A DNA stretch of 64,000 bases from Arenibacter sp041392165 (GTDB lineage Bacteria; Bacteroidota; Bacteroidia; Flavobacteriales; Flavobacteriaceae), in contig JAWKMN010000006.1 in assembly GCA_041392165.1 (NCBI GenBank), forward strand, positions 62,001 to 126,000. The letters are read 5' to 3'. Shown here in pieces: positions 35,959 through 45,828 of the stretch. A program made the position numbers and the translations under genes. The first letter of the stretch is position 1. Each line of letters starts with the position of its first letter. The notes beneath the pieces were generated by a model that saw only the letters and a program-made list of their open reading frames with translations, did not search any database and was not told where the DNA came from.

Positions 35959-36570
35959 TTACCAGGCCATAAGCGCAGGTCTCAATTGTTCCGCGTATTT
36001 CTTTACCACTTCCTTGGTTAAAACGGCTTCCTGGCCAATCCTGCCCAAGACGGGGACGCCCGTAATTTTGGTAATAATATCCTCGGAGGCGGCATTGGGC
36101 TCGCCATTGAATAGGATAGCTACATCATAGCCCTTCAGTAAGAGCCATTTAATGGTTAGCAGAGAATGATTAATACTCCCTAAATAATGCTTCACTACAA
36201 CGACCACATGATACGTTGGCATAATAATATCCAACAAGGTATCGGAATCGTTAAGGGGCACCAATACCCCGCCTGCCCCTTCTATTACCAGATGGTTCTC
36301 CGTTACGGGCTCCTGTATCTTATTGTGATCTATATAAACCCCTTCCAAAGCAGCGGCCGCATGGGGACTAATGGGTGCCTTTAGGGAGTAGCTGCTCTTA
36401 TGTATCAGCGTTTTGGAATTGGAAATCAGGCCGGAAATGGTATCACTATCGGAATCGTCGCCCGTTTGAACGGGTTTCCAGTAATCTGCCTGCAAGGCCT
36501 CTACCAATACGGCAGAGGTTATTGTTTTTCCTACATCCGTTGATATTCCTGTTACAAAAAATTGTTTCAT
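35959..36570 (-). CDS. bioD: Dethiobiotin synthetase
   Basis: The 203-residue protein starts FFVTGISTDVGKTITSAVLV, which contains the BioD P-loop. The substrate segment WKPVQTGDDSDSDT and the LVIEGAGGVLVPLN strand follow. It closes the ureido ring of biotin with CO2 and ATP. It is encoded one base after the DUF2007-like gene, in the order bioF-DUF2007-bioD-bioA. Confidence 0.95.
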   Translation of the reverse strand: MKQFFVTGISTDVGKTITSAVLVEALQADYWKPVQTGDDSDSDTISGLISNSKTLIHKSSYSLKAPISPHAAAALEGVYIDHNKIQEPVTENHLVIEGAGGVLVPLNDSDTLLDIIMPTYHVVVVVKHYLGSINHSLLTIKWLLLKGYDVAILFNGEPNAASEDIITKITGVPVLGRIGQEAVLTKEVVKKYAEQLRPALMAW

Positions 36571-36571
36571 T

Positions 36572-36955
36572 CTAACCGGGTTCTGTTATAAACCCACAAT
36601 TTAGACATTTATACTTTCTTTTTTCAAAAAATGGGAAAAGTTTATAAAAAACCCCTTTCCTGTTATAATAAATCTCCATTCTCTGCGCCTTGCAATTGGG
36701 GCAACGTCTAAAATTGCCTTGGTCATCCATGGCATAGGCCCTAATATTATTGTAGATTTCCGTAGCCCTTTCCCTATCGGAATAATACACCTGCAGTTTC
36801 ACTCCGCCTATGGCATTACTGATCAGGGGATCGGAATTAAGGGTATTTTCATCCCTGAGAAATACAGGGATACCATCGGCCTCCAATCTTCCTTTTAAAA
36901 TTTGAACATCGGCCACAAACTCAAAGGCGGCCAGGGTATAAAATTCCGGGTTCAT
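36572..36955 (-). CDS. DUF2007-like protein with C-terminal zinc ribbon
   Basis: The 127-residue protein has a DUF2007-type N-terminal domain (FVADVQILKGRLEADGIPVFLRDE). Two Cys pairs follow, CPNC near 89-92 and CLNC near 119-122, which can form one zinc ribbon. Its 5' end overlaps the bioF stop by 4 bp and bioD follows one base after its stop, so it is translationally coupled inside the biotin operon. Its role there is unknown. DUF2007 proteins are often called putative signal-transducing proteins. Confidence 0.85.
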   Translation of the reverse strand: MNPEFYTLAAFEFVADVQILKGRLEADGIPVFLRDENTLNSDPLISNAIGGVKLQVYYSDRERATEIYNNIRAYAMDDQGNFRRCPNCKAQRMEIYYNRKGVFYKLFPFFEKRKYKCLNCGFITEPG

Positions 36956-38109
36956 CGCTTAATAAATAATTTGGCCAACATAAAAAGTACCTCCTTTATT
37001 TCATTTTCGGTATTATAACTGTGCAAACAAAATCGCAATCGCTCCTGCCCTCTTGGTACGGTGGGCGAAAGAATGGGCTTTACATCAAAACCCTTGCCCT
37101 GTAACTGTAACGACCACTTTTTCACCTTTTCATTCCCTTCCACCAAACAAGAATGTACGGCCGAATTACTGGGGATAAAACAGGGCTCAAGCTCATGGCC
37201 CCTCAATTGCTCCTTAAAATAATCGATATTCCGCCGAAGTTGCATTTGTTCCGCAAAGGTCTCGGACAAATATTCACAAGCCGCCAAAATTGTCGCCAAT
37301 GAATGTGGAGGCAACCCAGTAGTGTAAATGAAGCTGCGCGCAAAATTTACCAAATAACTCTTAAGTGCCTCCTTTCCCAATACTGCCGCACCATGACAGC
37401 CCATAGCCTTGCCAAAAGTAACTATCCTTGCAAATACCTTGTCCTGTAATAACAGCTCGTTCAATAGCCCCTCTCCCCTATGGCCAAATACCCCAACGGC
37501 ATGGGCCTCGTCCACCACCAAATAGGCCCCCATGGGCGTACACAATGCCGCCAACGCTTTTAAATCCGGGCTATCCCCATCCATGGAAAAGACCGATTCC
37601 GTAACCACATAAATATCGTTATCGGGCTTTCGTTGGCGCACCCGGTCTATCTGTTCCTTAAGAACATCCAATCGATTGTGCTTAAACTTATAGCTTTGCG
37701 CAAGGCCCATCGCAATGCCGTCCCGGATACTGGCGTGCGAGAGTTCGTCATAAAAAACAACATCCGTGCGCTGTGGCACTGCATTAAAAAAGCCCAGGTT
37801 GGCATCGTATCCGGAATTGAATACCAAAGCCGATTCCGAACCAAAAAAATTGGCCAATACTCCCTCCAATTCCCCATACAGTCCGTAATTGCCCGTTAAG
37901 AGCCGAGATCCCGTAGCTCCATTGGCCATAAGGCCCTTGTTTTCCAAAATTTTTGAAGCCTTGCTAAATATGGCACCATTCCGGGCAAGACCTAAATAAT
38001 CGTTAGAGGAAAAATCGATCAGCCCATTGGGCGCAGCCAATTTCCGCAGGGCATTATTGGTTTCCCTTTCACTTAATTTGGCCATCAATTTCTTGGGTAG
38101 TTCCGTCAT
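36952..38109 (-). CDS. bioF: 8-amino-7-oxononanoate synthase (BioF-like)
   Basis: The 385-residue alpha-oxoamine synthase has LIDFSSNDYLGLARN, GATGSRLLTGNYGLYGELE, the VDEAHAVGVFGHRGEG motif and the PLP-lysine segment IVTFGKAMGCHGAAVLG. In this context it is BioF, condensing a pimeloyl thioester with alanine to give KAPA. It is the first gene of the minus-strand biotin operon. bioB, bioC and bioH are not in the window. Confidence 0.93.
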   Translation of the reverse strand: MTELPKKLMAKLSERETNNALRKLAAPNGLIDFSSNDYLGLARNGAIFSKASKILENKGLMANGATGSRLLTGNYGLYGELEGVLANFFGSESALVFNSGYDANLGFFNAVPQRTDVVFYDELSHASIRDGIAMGLAQSYKFKHNRLDVLKEQIDRVRQRKPDNDIYVVTESVFSMDGDSPDLKALAALCTPMGAYLVVDEAHAVGVFGHRGEGLLNELLLQDKVFARIVTFGKAMGCHGAAVLGKEALKSYLVNFARSFIYTTGLPPHSLATILAACEYLSETFAEQMQLRRNIDYFKEQLRGHELEPCFIPSNSAVHSCLVEGNEKVKKWSLQLQGKGFDVKPILSPTVPRGQERLRFCLHSYNTENEIKEVLFMLAKLFIKR

Positions 38110-38347
38110 ATTGCAAATGTAGCATATCCTGTATTTATATAGTATATTCGTTTGTACATAGCTTTATAAATAATAAAAGGTGATAGCCCCATTGAATAGG
38201 TCTTTCCATACCAACCTCAAATACGAACTGCGATTTTGGAACAATGGAATCTTTTCTGGCAATTGGAACACTGCTATTTCATGTCAAATTTTTATATATT
38301 TATTACGCAAGATTTTTCTCAATTCATAACCCTTGAATGTGCCCTTA

Positions 38348-39997
38348 ATGAAATATTCCGTTTTTTTTATCCTGTTCTTTTCGTGTTTCTTTTTGGCACA
38401 AGGGCAGCTAGAAAACCAGTTGGAAAATATAATTATCACTTCTAAAAAGAAAAAAACCCAAATAAAAACAGATAAAAATGGGAAATTACATATAAATGTT
38501 CCCCCAAAGGATGTCCTCTACTTTAAAGCCCGTGGATGGGTGCACTATAGTGACCTTGGTGCCAAAGGTGACGGTATAACAGATGATATGGATGCCATTG
38601 CCGCCACCCACGCCTTCGCCAATCTTAACGCCCTAAGGGTGAAAGCCGACGAGGGCTTTACCTATTACATTGGAGGAAAGGAACGTACGGCAGTGATCCA
38701 AACCGATACCGATTTTGGTTCTGCAGCCTTTATCATAGATGATACCGATGTCCAAAACCACAGGGCTTCTATTTTTAGGGTATCTTCCAACTTACAGCCC
38801 TATAAACTGGACGGAATAACTTCCCTAAGGAGGAACCAGGAGAAAATAGACCTTAGCTTGCCCCGATCTTGTCTTGTTTCGGTTGTCAATTACAATGTAA
38901 AGCACTATATCCGTTACGGGCTCAACCAAGACAATGGATCTCAGCAAATCGATATTTTTGTCGTTGATAAAAACGGAAATGTGGATTTGGACGCCCCTAT
39001 AATTTGGGATTTTGACCAGATTACCGATATGACCGCCATACCTTTGGACACCATAACGCTCCATATAACAGGAGGCCGGTTTACCACCATTGCCAATAAG
39101 GCCGAATCCAAGTACAACTATTACAGCAGGAACATAGCCATTACGCGTTCCAATGTGGAGGTAGATGGGTTGGAGCACCACGTTATAGGGGAAGGAGATC
39201 ATGGTGCGCCCTATGGCGGCTTTATCAATATCCGTGATTGCGCCTATGTAAGGGTGAAGAATACCCTCCTTACCGGACGTAAAACTTACCGCACTATTGG
39301 TTCGGCCGGGAAGCCGGTCTCCATGGGGTCTTACGACCTTTTGGTAAACCGTGCCCTAAATGTAACGTTTGAGAACTGCAGGCAGACCAATGATATCAAC
39401 GACAGTACCTATTGGGGGGTAATGAGTTCCAACTATTCCAAGAACCTAGTCTATGACCATTGTACTTTTTCACGTTTCGATGCCCATAAGGGGGTTGCAA
39501 ATGCCACGATCCTAAATTCCATCCTTGGCCATATGGGAATCAATGCCATTGGAAGTGGTGTCCTGACCGTTGAGAACAGTACCATCCGAGGCAAAACCTT
39601 GATCAATTTGAGAGAGGATTATGGTAGCACCTGGCAGGGAGAAATAGTGATCCGCAATTGTATTTTTGTACCCGAAGGGGGCAAGCCCAGCAGTGCCAAT
39701 ATAATTGGAGGTGCCTACTCCGGGCAGCATAATTTTGGCTACACCTGTTATATGCCAGAAACGATTACCATAGAAAACCTTCATATAGACGACACCCATC
39801 ATCCTGAAGATTATAAAGGACCAGCCATATTTAAAGATTTTAATAAAGAAATGACGGACGATACCTATATAGAGGTATTTCCCTATATCAGAACCAATGA
39901 AATAATCCTTAAGAATGTGACCACGGCAAGTGGAAAGAATCTGATCATTAGCAGAAATCCGTTTATGTTCAAGGACGTAAAGGTAAACACTTATTAG
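38348..39997 (+). CDS. Secreted right-handed beta-helix (pectate-lyase-like) protein
   Basis: I start at ATG 38348 (MKYSVFFILFFSCFFLAQGQ), a clean signal peptide; an upstream ATG would add five residues. The ~549-residue product has YSDLGAKGDGITDDMDAIAA near 75-95, the start motif of pectate_lyase_3/GH28-type beta-helices. Repeating coil turns such as VTFENCRQTNDINDSTYWGV and AVENSTIRG-like segments follow. It is probably periplasmic or secreted and may act on, or bind, a polysaccharide. No catalytic residues are assigned, and no transporter or sulfatase gene is directly next to it. Confidence 0.8.
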   Translation: MKYSVFFILFFSCFFLAQGQLENQLENIIITSKKKKTQIKTDKNGKLHINVPPKDVLYFKARGWVHYSDLGAKGDGITDDMDAIAATHAFANLNALRVKADEGFTYYIGGKERTAVIQTDTDFGSAAFIIDDTDVQNHRASIFRVSSNLQPYKLDGITSLRRNQEKIDLSLPRSCLVSVVNYNVKHYIRYGLNQDNGSQQIDIFVVDKNGNVDLDAPIIWDFDQITDMTAIPLDTITLHITGGRFTTIANKAESKYNYYSRNIAITRSNVEVDGLEHHVIGEGDHGAPYGGFINIRDCAYVRVKNTLLTGRKTYRTIGSAGKPVSMGSYDLLVNRALNVTFENCRQTNDINDSTYWGVMSSNYSKNLVYDHCTFSRFDAHKGVANATILNSILGHMGINAIGSGVLTVENSTIRGKTLINLREDYGSTWQGEIVIRNCIFVPEGGKPSSANIIGGAYSGQHNFGYTCYMPETITIENLHIDDTHHPEDYKGPAIFKDFNKEMTDDTYIEVFPYIRTNEIILKNVTTASGKNLIISRNPFMFKDVKVNTY

Positions 39998-40477
39998 GAA
40001 CCCATATCAAAAGTCCCATTTACCAACCTAATCGCAGTAAGCCAAAGAATAGTTCTGAAGCACCTAGTGTCCTATCCATGCTACTGTGTCGTTTAAGTCG
40101 CCCTTATTTTACGGCCTTGGATAATTACAAAAAATTTAACGTATGAAAAGGAACAAGGCTTGGGATGCCTAAAGTAGGGTCCAAGTGACACTTATGTCCT
40201 ATCCATAAAGCACATCCTAAACAAAATATAAGAAAATAAACATTCCTCCTTTCCTATTCTGGATCCGGGAGTGCTCTGGGCAGGTACAGGCGTTTTCAGA
40301 AATTGTGTATTCCATAATAGGTTTGGGATACCCCTTACCCAAGGCCAAAAGTCAAAATAATCCTTCTTGGATACTTTTTTGTTCATTATAGATACTTTTT
40401 TAACATTCTAATAAGTATTTTCCTATTTATAATACCAGAAAAATATGTAATTTAAACTGGTTTTGCTTAAAAGTATC
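39998..40477. other. Intergenic region, nothing recognised
   Basis: I see no gene, repeat or hairpin with support here. A 64-codon minus-strand frame (40192-40386) has no motif. The AT-rich end near 40400-40470 probably holds the promoter of the next gene. Confidence 0.55.
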
Positions 40478-40864
40478 ATGAAAAAGTATGTTGAAAACAA
40501 TTTTGCTTCCTTTAGGATGGAAAAGGGCATACTCCATATTACCTACAAAGAAACTATATGCCTATACCTACCGGCGGCCATGGAAGTGGTTTCCCAACGC
40601 CTAATACTTCAACATGGCAAGCCTTATCCCATATTATGCGACATAAGGGGCGTAAATGATGTGACAGGGGAGGCCAGGGAGTATCTTGTAACGGAGGGCT
40701 CGGTATTAATATCGGCACTTGCCTTGGTCGCCAAGACTCCCCTTTCCCATCTCTATACGGAAATATACGCTCTTGAAACTCCCCCCATTAGGTTAAAGAC
40801 CTTCAAGGAAGAAACCATGGCAATGGAATTTCTCAGGCCCTTTGCCAGAATTCCAGATTTATAA
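40478..40864 (+). CDS. Small STAS-like protein (DUF7793-type)
   Basis: I start at ATG 40478 (MKKYVENNFASFRMEKGIL); the upstream TTG is not needed. The 128-residue protein has alternating strands and helices with YPILCDIRGVNDVTGEAREYLVTEG and FKEETMAMEFLRPF. This fits a SpoIIAA/STAS-like fold of the DUF7793 kind, often next to PAS-containing regulators in Flavobacteriia. It probably binds a partner in a signalling pathway. It is 37 bp upstream of the PAS-AraC gene in the same direction. Confidence 0.75.
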   Translation: MKKYVENNFASFRMEKGILHITYKETICLYLPAAMEVVSQRLILQHGKPYPILCDIRGVNDVTGEAREYLVTEGSVLISALALVAKTPLSHLYTEIYALETPPIRLKTFKEETMAMEFLRPFARIPDL

Positions 40865-40901
40865 ATGTATTAGATAAAATCAATATCAAATCCACAATGC
40901 C

Positions 40902-41891
40902 ATGGATCAATTAGTAAATAGAATCCGTTTAAAAAAAATAACCGCCCAGATAGTGGAAATGTTCAAGGGCAATTTTTCTTTAAGGATAGAACGGACCGAT
41001 TTAAAGGATGATTTGGAGGCCCTGGCAGCGGCGATCAATTTTTTGAGCGAGGAAATCCACAAATCAATTTTACGCCACAGCTTTAAAGATCCCGACAACA
41101 TATTTGGCCTTACCGCCCAATTGTACTTTATTCTGGATAGATCGTCCCGTATTGTAAAAGCGAATAAAAGTGCCCATAAATTTCTGGATTTTACCCAAGG
41201 GGACATAACGGGCAATTCCTTCAACACATTATTATCGAAGGAATCCCAAAAAACATGGAAGGATATGGTAGGGAAACCAAATGGCAGTTCTGAAGGTGAG
41301 ACATGTATACGACTTTCTTTCTTGACGAAAACGGGACTTGTTTTGCCGGCAGAATGTAAGGTCGTACACTTTGGAAAGGATGGGATTTTACGGGATAATA
41401 TTTTGGTTACCTCCTGCCATATTTTACCGTCCAAAAAAAGACCAGCACGGTCCCCTTTGGAAAAATACGACCCATTGTCACAAATTGCACATCAAAAAAG
41501 CCAAAGTCCCAATTGCTATAAACATATACTGTATTCCTCGGACATTATATATATAAGGGCGGCACGGGAATATATCACAGACCATCTACAGAGTCCCATG
41601 CCCCTGATAGAAATAGCCCATATCGTAGGCACCAATGAGTATAAACTAAAACGGGGATTTAAGGAGCTGTACGGTTTAACCGTCTTTCAGTATATAAAGG
41701 ACCAACGATTGAGAAAGGCCCGCCTTTTGGTCCTATACACCAATAAGTCCATTAGATCCATAGCCAAAATGGTAGGTTTCAAAAAGGGCAACCATTTGTC
41801 CAGAGAATTCAAAAAGCGGTTCCATCACAGTCCCACCGACCTCAGAACGCTCGGCATTGACCCAAAGGATTTTTTTAACACACTTGCCTGA
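40902..41891 (+). CDS. PAS-domain AraC-family transcriptional regulator
   Basis: The 329-residue protein has a PAS domain (YFILDRSSRIVKANKSAHKF, ~70-150) and a C-terminal AraC DNA-binding domain with two HTHs: LIEIAHIVGTNEYKLKRGF near 235-253 and IRSIAKMVGFKKGNHLSREF near 285-304. There is no membrane segment, so it senses a cytoplasmic cue. Its place between the STAS-like gene and the MauE/DUF6520 pair suggests it regulates the latter and possibly the facing SusCD-M16 operon. Confidence 0.92.
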   Translation: MDQLVNRIRLKKITAQIVEMFKGNFSLRIERTDLKDDLEALAAAINFLSEEIHKSILRHSFKDPDNIFGLTAQLYFILDRSSRIVKANKSAHKFLDFTQGDITGNSFNTLLSKESQKTWKDMVGKPNGSSEGETCIRLSFLTKTGLVLPAECKVVHFGKDGILRDNILVTSCHILPSKKRPARSPLEKYDPLSQIAHQKSQSPNCYKHILYSSDIIYIRAAREYITDHLQSPMPLIEIAHIVGTNEYKLKRGFKELYGLTVFQYIKDQRLRKARLLVLYTNKSIRSIAKMVGFKKGNHLSREFKKRFHHSPTDLRTLGIDPKDFFNTLA

Positions 41892-41982
41892 AATATAATC
41901 CCTCCCAGAGCCGATCTGTCCATTTTGGATACTTGGGAACCTTTAATTTTATGCCATTGAATATCAAATCAATACAAATGAT

Positions 41983-42468
41983 ATGAAATGGGTTCAAGAA
42001 CATAAAGGAATAATTGTAGCAGTGATCAGCACACTGTTCATTATCCTATTCACCTATGCCGGACTCACCAAACTCCTGGAAGGCCATAGGTTTTATGACA
42101 ATATTAGGAACTCACCCATCCTTGGTGGGGAGACCTTGGCTTCTTTGGCCTCTTGGATGGTTCCCCTGGCCGAGCTGACCGTTGCCCTTTTGCTAGTGCG
42201 ATCCAGAACCAGGTTGATGGGATTCTATGGAGCCATGGGCCTTATGCTGCTATTTACCGGCTATACCGTGGCCATTGTGTTTTTTGCCCCCTATAGGCCC
42301 TGTTCCTGCGGAGGGGTTATCTCGTTATTGTCCTGGGAACAGAATTTGGTGCTCAATCTGGTATTGCTCCTATTGGTCATTATGGCCATTGTGCTCCATT
42401 ATCCAAATGACAAAACGTCAAATGGGAGCCATTCCAATAAATCCATAAAAAACCAAGTAAACATCTAA
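41983..42468 (+). CDS. MauE/DoxX-family membrane protein
   Basis: The 161-residue protein has four predicted membrane helices (IIVAVISTLFIILFTYAGLT; ETLASLASWMVPLAELTVAL; GFYGAMGLMLLFTGYTVAIV; LVLNLVLLLLVIMAIVL). A conserved C-S-C-G-G motif follows the third helix. This is the MauE-like family, linked in some systems to disulfide formation or maturation of secreted proteins. It precedes a small secreted protein with two Cys by 100 bp, making a functional link plausible. Confidence 0.87.
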   Translation: MKWVQEHKGIIVAVISTLFIILFTYAGLTKLLEGHRFYDNIRNSPILGGETLASLASWMVPLAELTVALLLVRSRTRLMGFYGAMGLMLLFTGYTVAIVFFAPYRPCSCGGVISLLSWEQNLVLNLVLLLLVIMAIVLHYPNDKTSNGSHSNKSIKNQVNI

Positions 42469-42568
42469 AAAGTAATGATAAAAATTTTTTGTTGCAACAA
42501 GAGCAGGGGGAAGACCGAAAACCTGTACAAGAGAGTAGGCAATTAGTATTAATTTAAATTTTATTATC

Positions 42569-42832
42569 ATGAAAAAGTTGAAAATCATTTTACCAATGTT
42601 GGCATTCATTTTTGCCATTGCACTGTCGTTCGCGTTTGCGGGGACAAATGAAACCACTGTACAAGGTTACTATGAAGCTTCACCAGATAATTGGCAGCCT
42701 GTAAATGTTGATTGTGAGGGATCCAGTGATTGCAAAATAAGATTTTTGCCAGACCCTACAATTCATCAAGTTTATGCAACGCCAGATGCTTCACAGCCAC
42801 TTGATGGCTCTGGTGAGATAATTGATCTTTAA
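42569..42832 (+). CDS. Small secreted DUF6520-like protein
   Basis: The 87-residue product has a signal peptide (MKKLKIILPMLAFIFAIALS ending near AFAG), leaving a ~60-residue mature part with two Cys in V-D-C-E-G-S-S-D-C and an acidic C-terminus. This fits the DUF6520 family of short flavobacterial exported proteins, whose function is unknown and which are often next to MauE-like genes. The two Cys could form one disulfide. Confidence 0.78.
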   Translation: MKKLKIILPMLAFIFAIALSFAFAGTNETTVQGYYEASPDNWQPVNVDCEGSSDCKIRFLPDPTIHQVYATPDASQPLDGSGEIIDL

Positions 42833-42936
42833 TTTTCTTGAATGAGATAATTATGTTGAAAATGGAGTACCCAGCTGAAGAATATACCGCTGTGTACTCC
42901 ATTTAAATTTGCATGCCACCCACAAGATCTGCAATC

Positions 42937-45813
42937 TTATTTAGTCTCTTTTGGAGGTACCATCTTAAATTCAAAAGGATCTGGTGACAACCATTTTTGT
43001 GCCGATTCCTGTAAATCCTCCAATTTAAGCGAACCAATATAGTCACGAACATCCGATACACTGACCCAGGGGTATCCGAATTTATAATGCATATACATTT
43101 TTCTTAATGTTTCATTATTGGTTTCTAAATTACCCACAGGCATTAATCTTTTCTTGACCGCCCCAAACAAACCCATTTCCGTTTTAGGTGATTTTTTTAG
43201 GTTGGCTATAATTTGTTTGGACTCCGTAACCAGTCTATCCGCATCCTCGGGGCTACAGCCAAAATCAATAGAAAGCTTATTATATAGCGATAGGCCATAA
43301 TGGTTATCGTTACTGACCAACGCAACATAGGGACCCCCTTTTTCCGAATCCTTACGTAGGTGCATTAAAAATGAATACTCCAAGAATCTGGACAATAGAT
43401 TTATTTTTGTTTGCTCCTTCCAGTTCAAATTCTCTGTTCCCGTAGGCCTAACATATACCAGGCTTATCCTTACGTTATCCATGTTTTTCCGGTTAGGGAA
43501 TTCCATAGCGAAAGGCTTTTCAGGAATTTTCTCCTGATCTTTCAACCCCTGTTTACATTCAATATGACCGATAGTACTTGGCAAGTTTCCCAAATACTTT
43601 CTGCACAATAATAAAAGTTGGTCCTCATCAATGTCTCCAGAAAACAAAAATGTAAAATCCCGTGCATTTTTGAACAATTTACGATAGACCATATGGGCCC
43701 GTTGCAAGTCCGTATTTTTTACGCCTTCCATTCGTTGGGTACCTTTGGGAAGAAATATACTATCATTGAATATATGTTTAACAGTCGTTAGAAGATCATC
43801 CCGGACAATATCGTTCAGATATCTTTTGGAAGCAGTCATCTTCCAATCCTCGTAAGCCAATTCATTATAATTTGGCGCTGTGAAATAGAGGTAAACCAAT
43901 TGCAGGGCCGTTTCCAGGTCCTTTAATTTTGTTGTTGTGCTTCCCCGGATTCCACTCTCATTATACCCAACATAAGGGGTTACATAATTTTTAAAACCTT
44001 GATCGGCCAAATATCTTTTTATGTCAAACTTATCCTTTCCGCCAACACCCGAATTCTGAATAATTTCCGGTGCATTTATGGCTGAAAAATAATCCTCTTT
44101 AGAAAAACAGCTCGCCCCTTTCGGAGCAAAACCCTGAAAAACAACAGATTCACTACCTCCGAAAATATCCTTGGCAGGTTTAAAGGAATTGAGAATTAAT
44201 TTAACACCATTACTTAATACATACTCCTTTACATTGGGGATATCAGAGGTTCCTTCTTTAAAGTCACTATATTTTAACCCTATAACTTTTATAGAGTCCA
44301 TTAATGATGGTAGAATAACTGGCTCATTGTACGGTGCAGTTTTGGAAGCATCCGCTTCATCAATCCAGTTTCTTATTGTTGTTTCCGCGCAGGTAAGGGA
44401 CCTATGGGCCGATGGAGCAATTAGACCTATATCTTCCGGCATTTTTTTTATATGCACGCTAGAGAAATTATTAATTTCCTTTAAAGTAAAATTGTTTAAG
44501 CTTCCTTTTAACAGAGCCATTTTATTTTTGGTAAGTGCTTTGCCATAAACAAAATGGTTTCGAAACTCTTCCCGCCAATACGATATTGCCATGGTATCCA
44601 GTTTTCCCAAAGATTGGAGTAGATCCGTTCTTGCCCTATTTAACTCAGTGCTTGTAAAGCCATATTCCCTCACCTGTTTTAATATATTAAACGTCTCGAT
44701 TACCGCCCTTTTCTCTTGGTTCCCATAGGCCCGTATATTAATTTTAAACGCCGATGGATAATCTGAAAATTCACTATAGATATCGAAATGGTTATTATAG
44801 GCCCATTTTAGTTGCGTATACCTATTGTTCAACATTTTAACAAATAGGTTTTTTTTTAGGTCGTTTTCCAATTGTTCTTTGGATCCTTTTTCCAACAATT
44901 TGTTTTCCCTCATATAGAGACGAAGGAAAACAGGTTCATAATTGGTCCCTTGCGATGATATTTCCCTTTCCTGTTTAATAAATCTCCTATCGCCATTTAG
45001 GTAACTTTCATTACAATCCAAATGCGGTCTCGGTTTTCCCATACTCTTGGGCATAGAAAACTTCTCCTTTATTTCGTTCTCCAAGCCGCCGATATCTTGA
45101 ATATTTCCTACAATTGTCAACGCAATCAGGTCAGGGCGGTACCAATCGTTATAAAACCGTATCAGTCGATTGTGCTCAAAACTATTAATATGATGAACAT
45201 AATCTTCGGGGAACTTCCCTCCGCACCCCATCAATCTGGAATCCATAGCATGATCCATTCTGGTCAGCGAAGATGTACCTCCCCTAAACTCGGTTTCTTC
45301 CAGAAATGGGGAACGTTCGCTTTCTATATATACCGGTTTAAAATCCAGATCCCAGATAATGTCCTGAAACAAACGAAAAGCAACTGTTCTGGCTTTATCG
45401 TTGTGCTCTGGCAGAATAAACTTAAACTCTGTAAATTCTTTGGATGTCATTGCATTTATGGCATTGGTCTTAATACCCAATTGATTGAACAATTTTGATC
45501 CATACTGCATTCTCGTGGAAATATGGTTCCCTGCCTTTAACGCTATATGCTCCATGAAATGTGCAAGATCATATTGGTCCGGGTCTTCCTGGTCGGTACC
45601 CGCCTTTACGATAAGCCTCGTATCGATTGTTTTGGAAGTAGTATTGACGGACTTGATATAGTATGTTAGACCATTGGTTAATTTGCCATATAGAACCCCA
45701 GGAGCCACGGACAAAGTATCCTGATTGGCCATTGCATACATGGGAAGGCTGCCCGAAATGAAAATAGTAATGAATAGTTGGAAGAAAATATCTTTTGTAA
45801 TGGGCCTTTTCAT
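42937..45813 (-). CDS. M16-family zinc metalloprotease
   Basis: I start at ATG 45813 (MKRPITKDIFFQLF); the upstream TTG would add five residues. The ~958-residue protein has a signal peptide and two M16 halves. The zinc motif is H-F-M-E-H (~85-89) with a distal Glu region near 155-165. The second half (TFLFSGDIDEDQL) is the usual inactive M16 domain. It probably degrades peptides in the periplasm. It starts ~15 bp after the susD stop, so it is the third gene of a SusC-SusD-M16 operon. Confidence 0.92.
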   Translation of the reverse strand: MKRPITKDIFFQLFITIFISGSLPMYAMANQDTLSVAPGVLYGKLTNGLTYYIKSVNTTSKTIDTRLIVKAGTDQEDPDQYDLAHFMEHIALKAGNHISTRMQYGSKLFNQLGIKTNAINAMTSKEFTEFKFILPEHNDKARTVAFRLFQDIIWDLDFKPVYIESERSPFLEETEFRGGTSSLTRMDHAMDSRLMGCGGKFPEDYVHHINSFEHNRLIRFYNDWYRPDLIALTIVGNIQDIGGLENEIKEKFSMPKSMGKPRPHLDCNESYLNGDRRFIKQEREISSQGTNYEPVFLRLYMRENKLLEKGSKEQLENDLKKNLFVKMLNNRYTQLKWAYNNHFDIYSEFSDYPSAFKINIRAYGNQEKRAVIETFNILKQVREYGFTSTELNRARTDLLQSLGKLDTMAISYWREEFRNHFVYGKALTKNKMALLKGSLNNFTLKEINNFSSVHIKKMPEDIGLIAPSAHRSLTCAETTIRNWIDEADASKTAPYNEPVILPSLMDSIKVIGLKYSDFKEGTSDIPNVKEYVLSNGVKLILNSFKPAKDIFGGSESVVFQGFAPKGASCFSKEDYFSAINAPEIIQNSGVGGKDKFDIKRYLADQGFKNYVTPYVGYNESGIRGSTTTKLKDLETALQLVYLYFTAPNYNELAYEDWKMTASKRYLNDIVRDDLLTTVKHIFNDSIFLPKGTQRMEGVKNTDLQRAHMVYRKLFKNARDFTFLFSGDIDEDQLLLLCRKYLGNLPSTIGHIECKQGLKDQEKIPEKPFAMEFPNRKNMDNVRISLVYVRPTGTENLNWKEQTKINLLSRFLEYSFLMHLRKDSEKGGPYVALVSNDNHYGLSLYNKLSIDFGCSPEDADRLVTESKQIIANLKKSPKTEMGLFGAVKKRLMPVGNLETNNETLRKMYMHYKFGYPWVSVSDVRDYIGSLKLEDLQESAQKWLSPDPFEFKMVPPKETK

Positions 45814-45828
45814 AATATCCGGGTGCAA

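Noticed and set aside
40192..40386. 64-codon minus-strand ORF
   Set aside because: No recognisable domain or conserved neighbour; likely a chance frame.
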